A stretch of DNA of 64,000 nucleotides from Skermanella aerolata KACC 11604 (GTDB lineage: Bacteria > Pseudomonadota > Alphaproteobacteria > Azospirillales > Azospirillaceae): contig NZ_AVFK01000005.1 of assembly GCF_000936425.1 (NCBI RefSeq), positions 186,001-250,000 on the forward strand, written 5' to 3'. Every line of letters begins with the position of its first letter. Within the stretch, counting starts at the first letter, position 1. This document shows, in pieces, positions 46,533 to 55,095 of the stretch. The notes beneath the pieces were generated by a model, which was given only the letters and a program-made list of their open reading frames with translations, was not told the DNA's origin and ran no database searches. The translations under genes and the position numbers were made by a program.

Positions 46533-49500
46533 ATGGCCCACCCTACCGCAAAAGTCTTCACCATCCCAGCCGGCGTGCCCTTCGTGGACGCGCTCGCGAC
46601 CGGCATCCTGGCACGGGCGGAGGCCGAAGGCGGCCCCCTGACCCTCGCTCAGTACAGCATCCTGCTGCCGACCCGCCGCGCCTGCCGCACGCTCCGCGAA
46701 GCCTTCCTCCGGCTGTCGGGCGGAGCGCCGCAACTGCTGCCGCGCATGAGCCCGCTCGGCGACATCGACGCCGACGAGCTGAGCCTGTCGCTGGAAGAAA
46801 TTCCCGGCCTTGCCGGCGCGCTCGACCTGCCCCCCGCACTCTCCAGCCTGCGCCGGCAACTGCTGCTGGGCCGCGCCATCCTGGCCAAGGACGGCAAGGG
46901 CATCACCGCCGATCAGGCCGCCCGTCTGGCCGCCGAACTGGCCCGTCTGCTCGATCAGGTTCATACCGAGGGTGTGCCCTTCGACGGCCTGACCAACCTC
47001 GTCCCCGAGGAATACGCCCAGCACTGGCAGATCACGCTTGAATTCCTGAAGATCCTGACGGAGATCTGGCCGACCATCCTCGACCTGGAAGGCGCCATCG
47101 ACGCCGCCCAGCGGCGCAATCTGGTGTTGAAGGCGCAGGCCGACGCGTGGCGAGCCAATCCTCCCGCCGGTCCCGTCATCGCCGCCGGATCGACCGGCAC
47201 GATCCCCGCGACCGCCGACCTGCTCGAAGTGATCGCCAACCTGCCCCAGGGCTGCATCGTCCTGCCCGGCCTGGACCAGGAGATGGACGACGAGAGCTGG
47301 ACGGCGGCTTCCATCGACGACGGCCACCCGCAGCATGGCCTCGCCAGCCTGCTGACCAAGCTGAAACTCCCCCGCGCCGAAGTCCAGCCGTGGGACTGCC
47401 CTCTGGAACCCGCCAACCCCGCCCGCACCAGCCTGATCGCGGAGGCCATGCGCCCCGCCGCCACGACGGAGGCATGGCGGGCGCTCGACTCGTTCGATGA
47501 ATCGGCACTTGGCGGCATCACCCGGATCGACTGCCCGACCTCCCAGGAAGAAGCCGCCGTCATCGCCCTGATGATGCGGCAGGCGCTGGAAATCCCCGGC
47601 CGCACCGCGGCCCTGATCACGCCGGACCGCAATCTCGCCCGCCGCGTCGCCACGGCCCTTGAGCGCTGGGACATCGCCGTTGACGACTCCGGCGGACGCC
47701 CGCTGGCGGATACCGCCGTCGGCGCCTATCTGCGCCTGACAGCCGAATGCGCCGTCGAGAACGCCGATCCGCTCCGCCTGCTGGCCCTGCTCAAGCACCC
47801 CCTGGCGGGCGGCCGGCTGGAGCTGATCAAGTTCCGCAACCGCGCCCGCCATCTGGAACGCGCTGTCCTGCGCGGTCCCCGCCCCGCCCCCGGTTTCCGC
47901 GGCCTGCTCACCGCCCTGAAAGAAGCCGACGAACGCCGCTTCGACTTCGGCGAGGAAGGCCGCGTCAAGCTGATCCAGTTCGTTGAGAAGCTGCAAAACC
48001 GTGCGGCCGATTTCTTCGACGCGATGTCCGGCCCCAACGCGCTCCAGCCTGCCGACTGGCTGCGACTGCACATCGCGTTTGCCGAGTCGCTCGCCGCAAC
48101 CGACGACATCAGCGGCCCAGAGCGGCTGTGGCGGCACGAGGACGGCGAAGCCGCCGCGACATTCGTCAACGAGATGATGCAGGCAGCGGGAGACTTCCCG
48201 CCGATCTCCGCCTCCCAGTACCCCGCCTTCCTCGAAGCCCTGATGGCCTCGACCGTGGTCCGTCCGCGCTACGGCCGCCACCCGCGCCTCAGCATCCTGG
48301 GTCTGCTGGAAGCTCGCCTTCAGCATGCCGACGTCATGATCTTGGGCGGCCTCAACGAGGGCACTTGGCCGCCGGACGCAGCGGCGGACCCGTGGCTGTC
48401 CCGCCCGATGCGGAAGGCCTTCGGCCTGCCGGTGCCGGAACGTCAGGTCGGCGTCGCGGCCCACGACTTCGTCCAGGCGGCAGGCGGCACCAGCGTCGTC
48501 CTGACACGGGCCGAGCGGGTGGACGGCACGCCCACCGTCCCGTCCCGCTGGCTGCTGCGCCTGGACACCGTCCTGCGCGGCCTCAACCTCCACGGTCTGA
48601 TCGACGCCGAGGCGGAGCAGTGGCTGTCCTGGGTCGAACAGCTCGACCGCCCGGACGAAGTCCGCCCCGTCCAGGCGCCCGAACCGCGTCCTCCGCTCGC
48701 CGCCCGCCCGCGCACCCTGTCGGTGACCGAGATCGAAACGTGGATGCGCGACCCCTATGCGATCTACGCCCGCCGCGTGCTGAGGCTGGACGCGCTGGAA
48801 CCCATCGCGGCCGATCCCGGAGCGGCGGAGCGCGGCCAGTTCATCCATCAGGCGCTCGACACCTTCGTCAAGGCTTACCCCAACGCCCTCCCCGCCGATG
48901 CGCTGGAAAAGCTAACCCACTTCGGTCAGGACGCCTTCGGCAAGCTGCTGTCGCAGCCGGAAGTCTGGGCCTTCTGGTGGCCCCGGTTCGAGCGTGTCGC
49001 CGCGTGGTTCGTCCAGTTCGAAACAGAGCGCCGCCGCACCATCCGCCCGCTTGCGACCGAAGTGAAAGGCAGGCTGGTGCTGGAAGGCCCCGCCGGTCCC
49101 TTCACGCTCCGCGCCAAGGCCGACCGGATCGACAAGCTGCCGGACGGCGGCCTCGCGATCATCGACTACAAGACCGGCACGCCGCCATCGAGCACCGAAG
49201 TAGCGCTGGGCTTCGCCCCGCAGCTCCCGCTGGAGGCCGTCATGGCGGCCACCGGCGGCTTCGAGTCGGTCGATGCCTCCCCCGTCGGCGCCATGGCGTT
49301 CTGGAAGCTGAGCGGCGGCGATCCCGCCGGCTCCGAGATCCCCGTCAAGGGCGACCTGACCGTGCTGGCGGAACAGGCCCGCTCCGGCCTGATCGACCTG
49401 ATCCGCACCTTCGACGACCCCGCTACGCCCTACCGCTCGCGCCCCCGCCCCGACTGGGCGCCGCGCTACACCGACTACGGCCACCTCGCCCGCGTCCAGG

Positions 49501-49535
49501 AATGGTCCGCCGGCGGCGGGGAGCCTGTGGAATGA
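46533..49535 (+). CDS. addB: Double-strand break repair protein AddB (alphaproteobacterial type)
   Basis: 1000 aa, partner of AddA in recombinational break repair. An inactivated helicase-like N-terminal half (LPTRRACRTLREAFLRL in place of a Walker A) precedes a C-terminal RecB-family nuclease domain with TEIETWMRDPYAIYARRVL, RGQFIHQALDTF and GLAIIDYKTGTPPS (catalytic D and K). The Cys residues of the iron-sulfur staple known from Bacillus AddB are not evident. The start is ATG 46533. Its TGA overlaps a 15-codon ORF that leads into addA. Confidence 0.95.
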   Translation: MAHPTAKVFTIPAGVPFVDALATGILARAEAEGGPLTLAQYSILLPTRRACRTLREAFLRLSGGAPQLLPRMSPLGDIDADELSLSLEEIPGLAGALDLPPALSSLRRQLLLGRAILAKDGKGITADQAARLAAELARLLDQVHTEGVPFDGLTNLVPEEYAQHWQITLEFLKILTEIWPTILDLEGAIDAAQRRNLVLKAQADAWRANPPAGPVIAAGSTGTIPATADLLEVIANLPQGCIVLPGLDQEMDDESWTAASIDDGHPQHGLASLLTKLKLPRAEVQPWDCPLEPANPARTSLIAEAMRPAATTEAWRALDSFDESALGGITRIDCPTSQEEAAVIALMMRQALEIPGRTAALITPDRNLARRVATALERWDIAVDDSGGRPLADTAVGAYLRLTAECAVENADPLRLLALLKHPLAGGRLELIKFRNRARHLERAVLRGPRPAPGFRGLLTALKEADERRFDFGEEGRVKLIQFVEKLQNRAADFFDAMSGPNALQPADWLRLHIAFAESLAATDDISGPERLWRHEDGEAAATFVNEMMQAAGDFPPISASQYPAFLEALMASTVVRPRYGRHPRLSILGLLEARLQHADVMILGGLNEGTWPPDAAADPWLSRPMRKAFGLPVPERQVGVAAHDFVQAAGGTSVVLTRAERVDGTPTVPSRWLLRLDTVLRGLNLHGLIDAEAEQWLSWVEQLDRPDEVRPVQAPEPRPPLAARPRTLSVTEIETWMRDPYAIYARRVLRLDALEPIAADPGAAERGQFIHQALDTFVKAYPNALPADALEKLTHFGQDAFGKLLSQPEVWAFWWPRFERVAAWFVQFETERRRTIRPLATEVKGRLVLEGPAGPFTLRAKADRIDKLPDGGLAIIDYKTGTPPSSTEVALGFAPQLPLEAVMAATGGFESVDASPVGAMAFWKLSGGDPAGSEIPVKGDLTVLAEQARSGLIDLIRTFDDPATPYRSRPRPDWAPRYTDYGHLARVQEWSAGGGEPVE

Positions 49536-49579
49536 GCGCCCCTGCATCGAGCGCCCTTAAATCGAGCGACACCCCATGA
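49532..49579 (+). CDS. Mini-ORF bridging addB and addA (possible coupling peptide)
   Basis: A 15-codon ORF (MSAPASSALKSSDTP) whose ATG overlaps the addB stop as ATGA (49532-49535) and whose TGA overlaps the addA ATG as ATGA (49576-49579). It could pass terminating ribosomes from addB to addA. No separate ribosome-binding site is needed for coupling. Whether it is translated cannot be told from sequence; chance is a real alternative. Confidence 0.35.
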   Translation: MSAPASSALKSSDTP

Positions 49580-52500
49580 GCGTCATCGAACTGCCCACCC
49601 GAGCGATCGACCCCAACGTCAAGCAGCGCAGCGCCAGCGATCCGGAATGCTCCGTCTGGGTCGGCGCCTCCGCCGGCACCGGCAAGACCAAGGTGCTGAC
49701 CGACCGCGTGCTGCGCCTGATGCTGGCTGGCACCCAGCCGTCGCGCATCCTCTGCCTGACCTTCACCAAGGCGGCGGCGGCGGAAATGTCGATCCGCATC
49801 AACAACACGCTGGCGCAATGGGCGACGCTGCGCGACGACCGCCTGGAAGACCGGCTGACCGACCTGACCGGCGCCCGCCCCGACGCCGACATGCGCACCC
49901 GCGCCCGCCGGCTGTTCGCCCAAGTGGTGGATTGCCCCGGCGGCATGAAGATCCAGACCATCCACGCCTTCTGCCAGTCGCTGCTGCGCCGCTTCCCGCT
50001 GGAAGCCGACCTTGCCCCGCAGTTCGACGTGATGGACGAGCGCACCGCCGACGAGCTGTTGGCCGCAGCCCGCGACACCGTCCTGGCCCGCTCGCGCTTC
50101 GAGGCCGGCAGCGAACTCGGCAAGGCAGTCACCCGCCTGACCCGCGACATCCAGCAGGACGACTTCGCTGATATCCTGAAGTCGATCGCGATGGAGCGCG
50201 GCCGCATCCGCCGCATCATCGAGCGCCACGGTAGCCTGTCCGCCACCATCGACGCCGTCTTCGACCTGCTGAAGGTGCCGCCCGGCGCCGACGAGACCGA
50301 AATCCTCACCCAGGCGTGCCACGACGGCGCCTTCGACGTCCCCGGCCTGCGCGACGCCTGCCGCGCCCTCTCATTGGGCAGCAACACCGACCAGGAACGC
50401 GGCACCGGAATCCAGGCATGGCTGGACGCCGCCGAGTCCCGGATCGAGCGCTTCCACGATTTCGTCAAGCACTTCCTGACCACCGAGGGAACTCCCCGCA
50501 AGACCCTGCTGACCAAGAAGCCCGCGACATCCAACCCCGCAGCGCTCCAATGCCTGATGGCCGAGGCCGAGCGCCTGTGCCAGATCATCGACCGGGTCAA
50601 GTCGGCCGGAGTCGCCAACTCGACCTCCGCCCTGCTGATCCTGGCCGAAGCGCTGATCGAGACCTACACCCAGCTCAAGGCCGACCGCTCGCGGCTGGAC
50701 TATGACGATTTGATCCTGGCGGCCCAGCACCTGCTGACCAAGGACGGCGTCGCCCCCTGGGTGCTGTTCAAGCTGGACGGCGGCCTGGACCATATCCTGA
50801 TCGACGAGGCGCAGGACACCAACCCGGAGCAGTGGCAGGTGGTCGCGGCACTGGCCGAGGAGTTCTTCGCCAATGCCGCCGGCTCCGACCGCATCCGCAC
50901 GCTGTTCGCCGTCGGCGATGAGAAGCAGTCGATCTACAGCTTCCAGCGGGCCGACCCGGCCGAGTTCGCCCGCATGCGCGGCCATTTCCAGTCCCGAGTG
51001 GAGACGGCGGAAGGCCGCTGGCACAAGATCGACCTGGAAATCTCCTTCCGCTCGACCGCCGCCGTGCTCGACGCGGTGGACGCCGTCTTCGCGCTCCAGA
51101 CGGCCCGCGACGGCGTCGCGTTCGAGTCCTCCACGACGATCCGCCACGTCGCGTTCCGCCGGGGCCATGCCGGCCTCGTGGAACTCTGGCCCCCCGTCAC
51201 CCCGCAGGAACGCGAAGCCCCGGCCCCGTGGGAGCCGCCGCTGACGCGCCAGCGCACCGACAGCCCGCCGGCAAGGCTCGCCGCCGTGATCGCCGACACG
51301 ATCCGCGACTGGCTGGAGCGCGGCGAGGAACTGCCGGCCCGAGGCCGCGCGATCCGCCCCGGCGACGTCATGGTGCTGGTGCGCCGCCGCACCGGCTTCG
51401 TCGAGGAACTGGTGCGTGCCCTGAAGGAGCGCGCCGTCCCGGTGGCCGGCGTGGACCGCATGGTGCTGACTCAGCAGCTCAGCATCATGGACCTGATGGC
51501 GCTCGCCAATTTCCTGCTTCTGCCGGAAGACGACCTGACGCTGGCGACCATCCTGAAGAGCCCGCTGATCGGCCTGACGGAAGAACAGCTTTTCGACCTC
51601 GCCCATCCGCGCAAGGGCACGCTGTGGAAAGCCCTGCGGACCCATGCCGAGACCGGCACGGAGCTTCGCCCCGTCCACGATTATCTGCGCCGGCTGCTGA
51701 ACGAGACGGACTTCATCCGCCCGTTCGAGCTGTTCGCCCGCGTCCTGAACGCCCCCTGCCCCACCGACGAGGTCAGCGGAAGGCGCGCGATCCTGAAACG
51801 CCTGGGTCCCGACGCGCAGGACCCGCTGGACGAGTTCCTGTCGGCCTGTCTGGCGTTCGAGCGCAGCCATGCGCCCTCGCTCCAGAGCTTCCTGCACTGG
51901 CTGGAGGCCAGCGAGGCGGAGATCAAGCGCGAGCTTGAACAGGGCAGCGACCGCGTCCGCATCATGACGGTCCACGGGTCGAAGGGCCTGCAAGCCCCCA
52001 TCGTCTTCCTGCCCGACAGCATGGGCGTGCCGACCCAGAGCCCGCGCCTCCTGTGGCCCGAGGAAACCGACGGCGTCCCCCTGTTCGCCCCCCGCCGCGC
52101 CCAGGAGGACGGCACCTGCAACAGCGCCCGCCGGATCGCCGACCAGCGGCGCGACCAGGAATACCGCCGCCTGCTCTACGTCGCCCTGACCCGAGCCGAG
52201 GACCGGCTTTACATCTGCGGCTGGCAGGGCAAGAAGGAGCCCAACGACGCCTGCTGGTACCGCCTTGCCGAACAGGCGTTGCGCGAGATCGGCGAGCCCT
52301 GCAACTACGACTTCACAGCATTGTCGCCCCAGGACGGCTGGTCCGGCGAGGGCTGGCGCCTGCGCGGTGCGCAGTCCATGCCGGCCAAGGACGACAACCT
52401 CGATGCCGACCGCGAGACCGCCCCGTCATCCCTGCCGCAGTGGGCCAGAGCTGGCGCCCCGGAAGAGCCGACCCCGTCGCGCCCCCTGACCCCGTCCCGC

Positions 52501-53046
52501 CCGGAAGAGCCGGAACCCGCCGTCCGTTCCCCCATGGGCACCGACAACGGCGCCCGCTTCCTGCGCGGCACCTTGATCCACCGCCTGCTCCAGACCCTGC
52601 CCGACCTTGACCCCGCCTTGCAGGAGGCCGCCTGCCGCCGCTTCCTCGGCCGTTCCGCCCACAACCTGACGCAGGAGGGCCAGGAACTCATCACCAACGA
52701 GACCCTCGCCGTGCTGCGCGACCCCACCTTCGCCCCCCTGTTCGGCCCCGGCAGCCGAGCCGAGGTCCCCGTAGTCGGCGTCGTCTCCAGCCGCGCTCTA
52801 TCCGGCCAGATCGACCGCCTGCTGGTGACCAACGAAGCCGTCTGGATCGTAGACTACAAAACCAACCGCCCCCCGCCGCTGGTCGAAGCCGACGTCTCGC
52901 CGGTCTACCTGCGCCAGATGGCGGCGTATCGCGCCGCGCTGTCGGCGATTTACCGGGAGAAGCCGATCCGCTGCGTGCTGCTGTGGACCGACGGGCCGAG
53001 GCTGATGGAGTTGTCGCCGGGGCTGCTGGACGGGCATGCGCCGTGA
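49576..53046 (+). CDS. addA: Double-strand break repair helicase-nuclease AddA
   Basis: 1156 aa UvrD/Rep-like helicase with a C-terminal nuclease. GASAGTGKTKVLTDRVL (Walker A, near residue 36), FTKAAAAEM (Ia), ILIDEAQDTNPEQW (II), VGDEKQSIYSFQRADP (III), SFRST (IV), TVHGSKGLQAPIVFLPD (V) and YVALTRAEDRLYI (VI) are in order, followed by the RecB nuclease motif WIVDYKTNRPPP near the C-terminus. With AddB it processes DNA ends for RecA loading. The stop TGA overlaps the ATG of the next small gene. Confidence 0.97.
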   Translation: MSVIELPTRAIDPNVKQRSASDPECSVWVGASAGTGKTKVLTDRVLRLMLAGTQPSRILCLTFTKAAAAEMSIRINNTLAQWATLRDDRLEDRLTDLTGARPDADMRTRARRLFAQVVDCPGGMKIQTIHAFCQSLLRRFPLEADLAPQFDVMDERTADELLAAARDTVLARSRFEAGSELGKAVTRLTRDIQQDDFADILKSIAMERGRIRRIIERHGSLSATIDAVFDLLKVPPGADETEILTQACHDGAFDVPGLRDACRALSLGSNTDQERGTGIQAWLDAAESRIERFHDFVKHFLTTEGTPRKTLLTKKPATSNPAALQCLMAEAERLCQIIDRVKSAGVANSTSALLILAEALIETYTQLKADRSRLDYDDLILAAQHLLTKDGVAPWVLFKLDGGLDHILIDEAQDTNPEQWQVVAALAEEFFANAAGSDRIRTLFAVGDEKQSIYSFQRADPAEFARMRGHFQSRVETAEGRWHKIDLEISFRSTAAVLDAVDAVFALQTARDGVAFESSTTIRHVAFRRGHAGLVELWPPVTPQEREAPAPWEPPLTRQRTDSPPARLAAVIADTIRDWLERGEELPARGRAIRPGDVMVLVRRRTGFVEELVRALKERAVPVAGVDRMVLTQQLSIMDLMALANFLLLPEDDLTLATILKSPLIGLTEEQLFDLAHPRKGTLWKALRTHAETGTELRPVHDYLRRLLNETDFIRPFELFARVLNAPCPTDEVSGRRAILKRLGPDAQDPLDEFLSACLAFERSHAPSLQSFLHWLEASEAEIKRELEQGSDRVRIMTVHGSKGLQAPIVFLPDSMGVPTQSPRLLWPEETDGVPLFAPRRAQEDGTCNSARRIADQRRDQEYRRLLYVALTRAEDRLYICGWQGKKEPNDACWYRLAEQALREIGEPCNYDFTALSPQDGWSGEGWRLRGAQSMPAKDDNLDADRETAPSSLPQWARAGAPEEPTPSRPLTPSRPEEPEPAVRSPMGTDNGARFLRGTLIHRLLQTLPDLDPALQEAACRRFLGRSAHNLTQEGQELITNETLAVLRDPTFAPLFGPGSRAEVPVVGVVSSRALSGQIDRLLVTNEAVWIVDYKTNRPPPLVEADVSPVYLRQMAAYRAALSAIYREKPIRCVLLWTDGPRLMELSPGLLDGHAP

Positions 53047-53228
53047 TGAGCGGGGAGAATCAGATGCCGGTGGATACGGAGACGGGTGACGGCGGTGCCG
53101 CCGAGTCGGTTAAGCGTCGGCGCTACACGCTGGATGAGCTTATCGCCAAGTGCGATCCGACCGCTCCTGCTCCAGAGATCGACCGGCTGTGGACGGAAGG
53201 CGAGCCAGTCGGTGACGAGGTCCTCTGA
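53046..53228 (+). CDS. Truncated MazE/PemI-like antitoxin, orphan
   Basis: 60 aa from ATG 53046 (TGATG overlap with addA), or 54 aa from ATG 53064, which has the better GGGGAGA site. The C-terminal RRRYTLDELIAKCDPTAPAPEIDRLWTEGEPVG closely resembles the toxin-binding tail of PemI/ChpS/MazE antitoxins, but the AbrB-type DNA-binding N-terminus is missing and replaced by MPVDTETGDGG. No PemK/MazF-like toxin follows: the frame after it reaches only a short ORF near 53238. It is either a remnant or an antidote without its own toxin. Confidence 0.5.
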   Translation: MSGENQMPVDTETGDGGAAESVKRRRYTLDELIAKCDPTAPAPEIDRLWTEGEPVGDEVL

Positions 53229-53337
53229 GGCGGAGAGGATGCGCATGAGCCAATGTGCCGCAGCTACAAGGCTTTAGTAAAATCCAACGATGTCCCTTAT
53301 CTTCCCAGGCCTAAATTTCTGCCTAGGAGCCCGAGCG

Positions 53338-53592
53338 ATGCCGCTGAACATCAAGGACCCCAACACCGAACAGGTCGTCCATGAACCGGCTGCCATCACG
53401 GGCGAAGTAGGCACCACGGCGGTTCGAAATGCCGCCGAAGAGAGGTTTCAACGAATTCGACGCGACGAAGCCGGTCGAAGGCTCGCCGATGAACTGCTTG
53501 CGATAGGCGCATGCTGCAGCGCCCTACCCGATCTGGACACCCGAAGCATCAACGACATTCTAAGCTACGATGAGCATGGATTTCCGAACTGA
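53338..53592 (+). CDS. vapB: VapB-type antitoxin (PSK/Rv0623-like)
   Basis: 84 aa from ATG 53338 with AGGAG about 9 nt upstream; the frame extends to 53290 but without family homology. MPLNIKDPNTEQVVHEPAAITGE is the typical ribbon-helix-helix start of this VapB group, and SINDILSYDEHGFPN is the conserved toxin-binding end. Its stop overlaps the first ATG of vapC (TGATG). The toxin gene is badly decayed, so VapB may be a free repressor or antidote. Confidence 0.85.
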   Translation: MPLNIKDPNTEQVVHEPAAITGEVGTTAVRNAAEERFQRIRRDEAGRRLADELLAIGACCSALPDLDTRSINDILSYDEHGFPN

Positions 53593-53968
53593 TGGTAATT
53601 GATACATCGGCGATCACCGCCATCCTGCTGAAAGAACCTGACGACCCGTTATTCGTCGAAGCAATAGTAGAACGGACCCCAACGATGATATCCGCCGCAA
53701 TCCTCCTTAAAGCCTCCATGTTGATCCAGATGCACAAGGGAGAAGCCAGAGGATAGAGCCTAGAATTTTTCATCCATTCCGCTGGTATCAAAATCGTGCC
53801 GGTGGCCTAGGAACAGTCGGAAGTCGCATACATAGCGTAGCGCCAATGCAACGAAATCCGAAATCCCGCAGGCTTTAAATACGGTGCTGTTTCTCCTAGC
53901 CGTTGGCAAAAACGCGCGGCGCGTCACTCCTAATCAAGGAAAATGAAGTCGTTCAGACAAATCATTGA
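53592..53968 (+). pseudogene. vapC: Decayed VapC PIN-domain toxin
   Basis: The reading frame begins MVIDTSAITAILLKEPDDP, a clear VapC start, but stops at TAG 53754-53756. In-frame continuation shows HSAGIKIVPV, EQSEVAYIA and NPAGFKYG with further TAGs at 53808 and 53838. A single-base frameshift near 53885 then restores CFS-TAG-PLAKTRGASLLIK and ENEVVQTNH to TGA 53966-53968. These blocks match the usual VapC order ([34 protein letters not shown], GNDFxQTDI). So the toxin carries four amber stops and one frameshift; the 54-codon N-terminal fragment cannot be active. Confidence 0.88.
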
Positions 53969-54137
53969 TCAATAGGCAGGTAAAAAGGTTAAAGTATTTT
54001 TATAATAATGCTCGAGTATATACTGAAATAATATTATGATTTGCGGAAGGGGTCATAAAGGCAGATCGAAATTTATGAGCCATAGCTAACCTCAATGATT
54101 TATACTTTAAATTCTTCGCATGTTATGATTGTTATTT
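53969..54137. other. AT-rich spacer
   Basis: About 170 bases of AT-rich DNA with no convincing gene between the vapC remnant and the AT-rich unit. Base composition shifts sharply here. I see no repeat or attachment site. Confidence 0.5.
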
Positions 54138-55070
54138 TTATATTTTTAACGACACTTCAGGAGCAAAATTACCTTCACCTATACATTCATATAGAGATAT
54201 TACATAAAAAAGTTCGTCAAAAGAAAAATGGTGAAACATTTTATTTTTGCTTTTTTCATCTGACGCGTCTCTACCCGTATCTTCCCAAATCACCGGAGTT
54301 GCGCCCTTTGGTATACAGCCAACACTCATAATGACTTGAGCATATTCATGCATTTCATCTAATCTATTTATATGCAAAGAAATGATTTTATGCATTAAAT
54401 TAGAGTGTTGTAACATATAGTCGTGGGCTAACCCAATCAACTCAATTTTCGGCTCAGACCTCTCTTTGATTTCCAGTAAAAACTTTTTCTGAATTCTGCT
54501 ACTTTTCAACATGTCATTCCATTGCAACATTATTTTAACACTAATTTTCATTAAACCATCAAAATTATCACGTGATCCATTTACTGGCAGCAACGATAAA
54601 GGACTATCATGATGCTGTGAATAGTTTCGAAGGTTGTAGAGAGCACGGTAAGCGAATGAACTATCATAAGCATCTTTGATAGCCGAATTAAAAACGCAAA
54701 ATTCCCTTGAGTTCTTACCATAAGCTTCAGACAAGCGTGTCAGCGTTCTGTCACGGAAAGCACTTGCCGCAGAAAGGAAGTTTGAGATTGCACGCTGTGC
54801 CTTTACATAGGCGAACGTCATCTTAGCACCAACCCAAACAACTGGATTTGGTACATTCTGGATGGATCTACTTATATCCATCTCAGCACGGCTTAATTCA
54901 TTAAATTCCTCGACTAACGATAGGTAATCCACAACTATGGGCCTTAGTTCAGCAGTAATGCCCACAACTCGGGTAAATTCATCGAAAGACTCTTGATTTA
55001 AGGAAGTATTATGGATTCCGATATCAACAACTCCATCAGGCTTTAATAGGTACCACCCCAATCTTTTCAT
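54138..55070 (-). CDS. Protein with HEPN-like RNase motif, AT-rich
   Basis: 310 aa from ATG 55070 with AGAGG 5 nt upstream; a TTG at 55103 would add 11 residues and overlap the preceding gene. The protein is predominantly helical. YNLRNYSQHHDSP (R148-N149...H153) fits the RX4-6H HEPN RNase signature with a polar residue after Arg. Residues about 80-140 (KAQRAISNFLSAASAFRDRTL) look like the helices before the motif. HEPN proteins are common in toxin-antitoxin and phage-defence systems. The name of the family is not known to me. Strong AT bias (TTA, ATA, AGA codons) versus the rest of the window points to recent transfer. Confidence 0.5.
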   Translation of the reverse strand: MKRLGWYLLKPDGVVDIGIHNTSLNQESFDEFTRVVGITAELRPIVVDYLSLVEEFNELSRAEMDISRSIQNVPNPVVWVGAKMTFAYVKAQRAISNFLSAASAFRDRTLTRLSEAYGKNSREFCVFNSAIKDAYDSSFAYRALYNLRNYSQHHDSPLSLLPVNGSRDNFDGLMKISVKIMLQWNDMLKSSRIQKKFLLEIKERSEPKIELIGLAHDYMLQHSNLMHKIISLHINRLDEMHEYAQVIMSVGCIPKGATPVIWEDTGRDASDEKSKNKMFHHFSFDELFYVISLYECIGEGNFAPEVSLKI

Positions 55071-55095
55071 GATATCCTCTATTTTTATTAATTTT

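Noticed and set aside
46431-48848. 805-codon minus-strand ORF across addB
   Set aside because: High-GC shadow of addB; no domain matches visible.
53734-53968. General amber readthrough to explain vapC and hepT stops
   Set aside because: Several intact genes in the window end in TAG, and vapC also has a frameshift, so decay is simpler.
54095-54331. A 78-codon plus-strand ORF opposite the end of the HEPN-like gene
   Set aside because: It consists mostly of AT-rich translated tracts (poly-Ile, Leu, Lys and Phe) antisense to a better-supported gene, with no ribosome-binding site.
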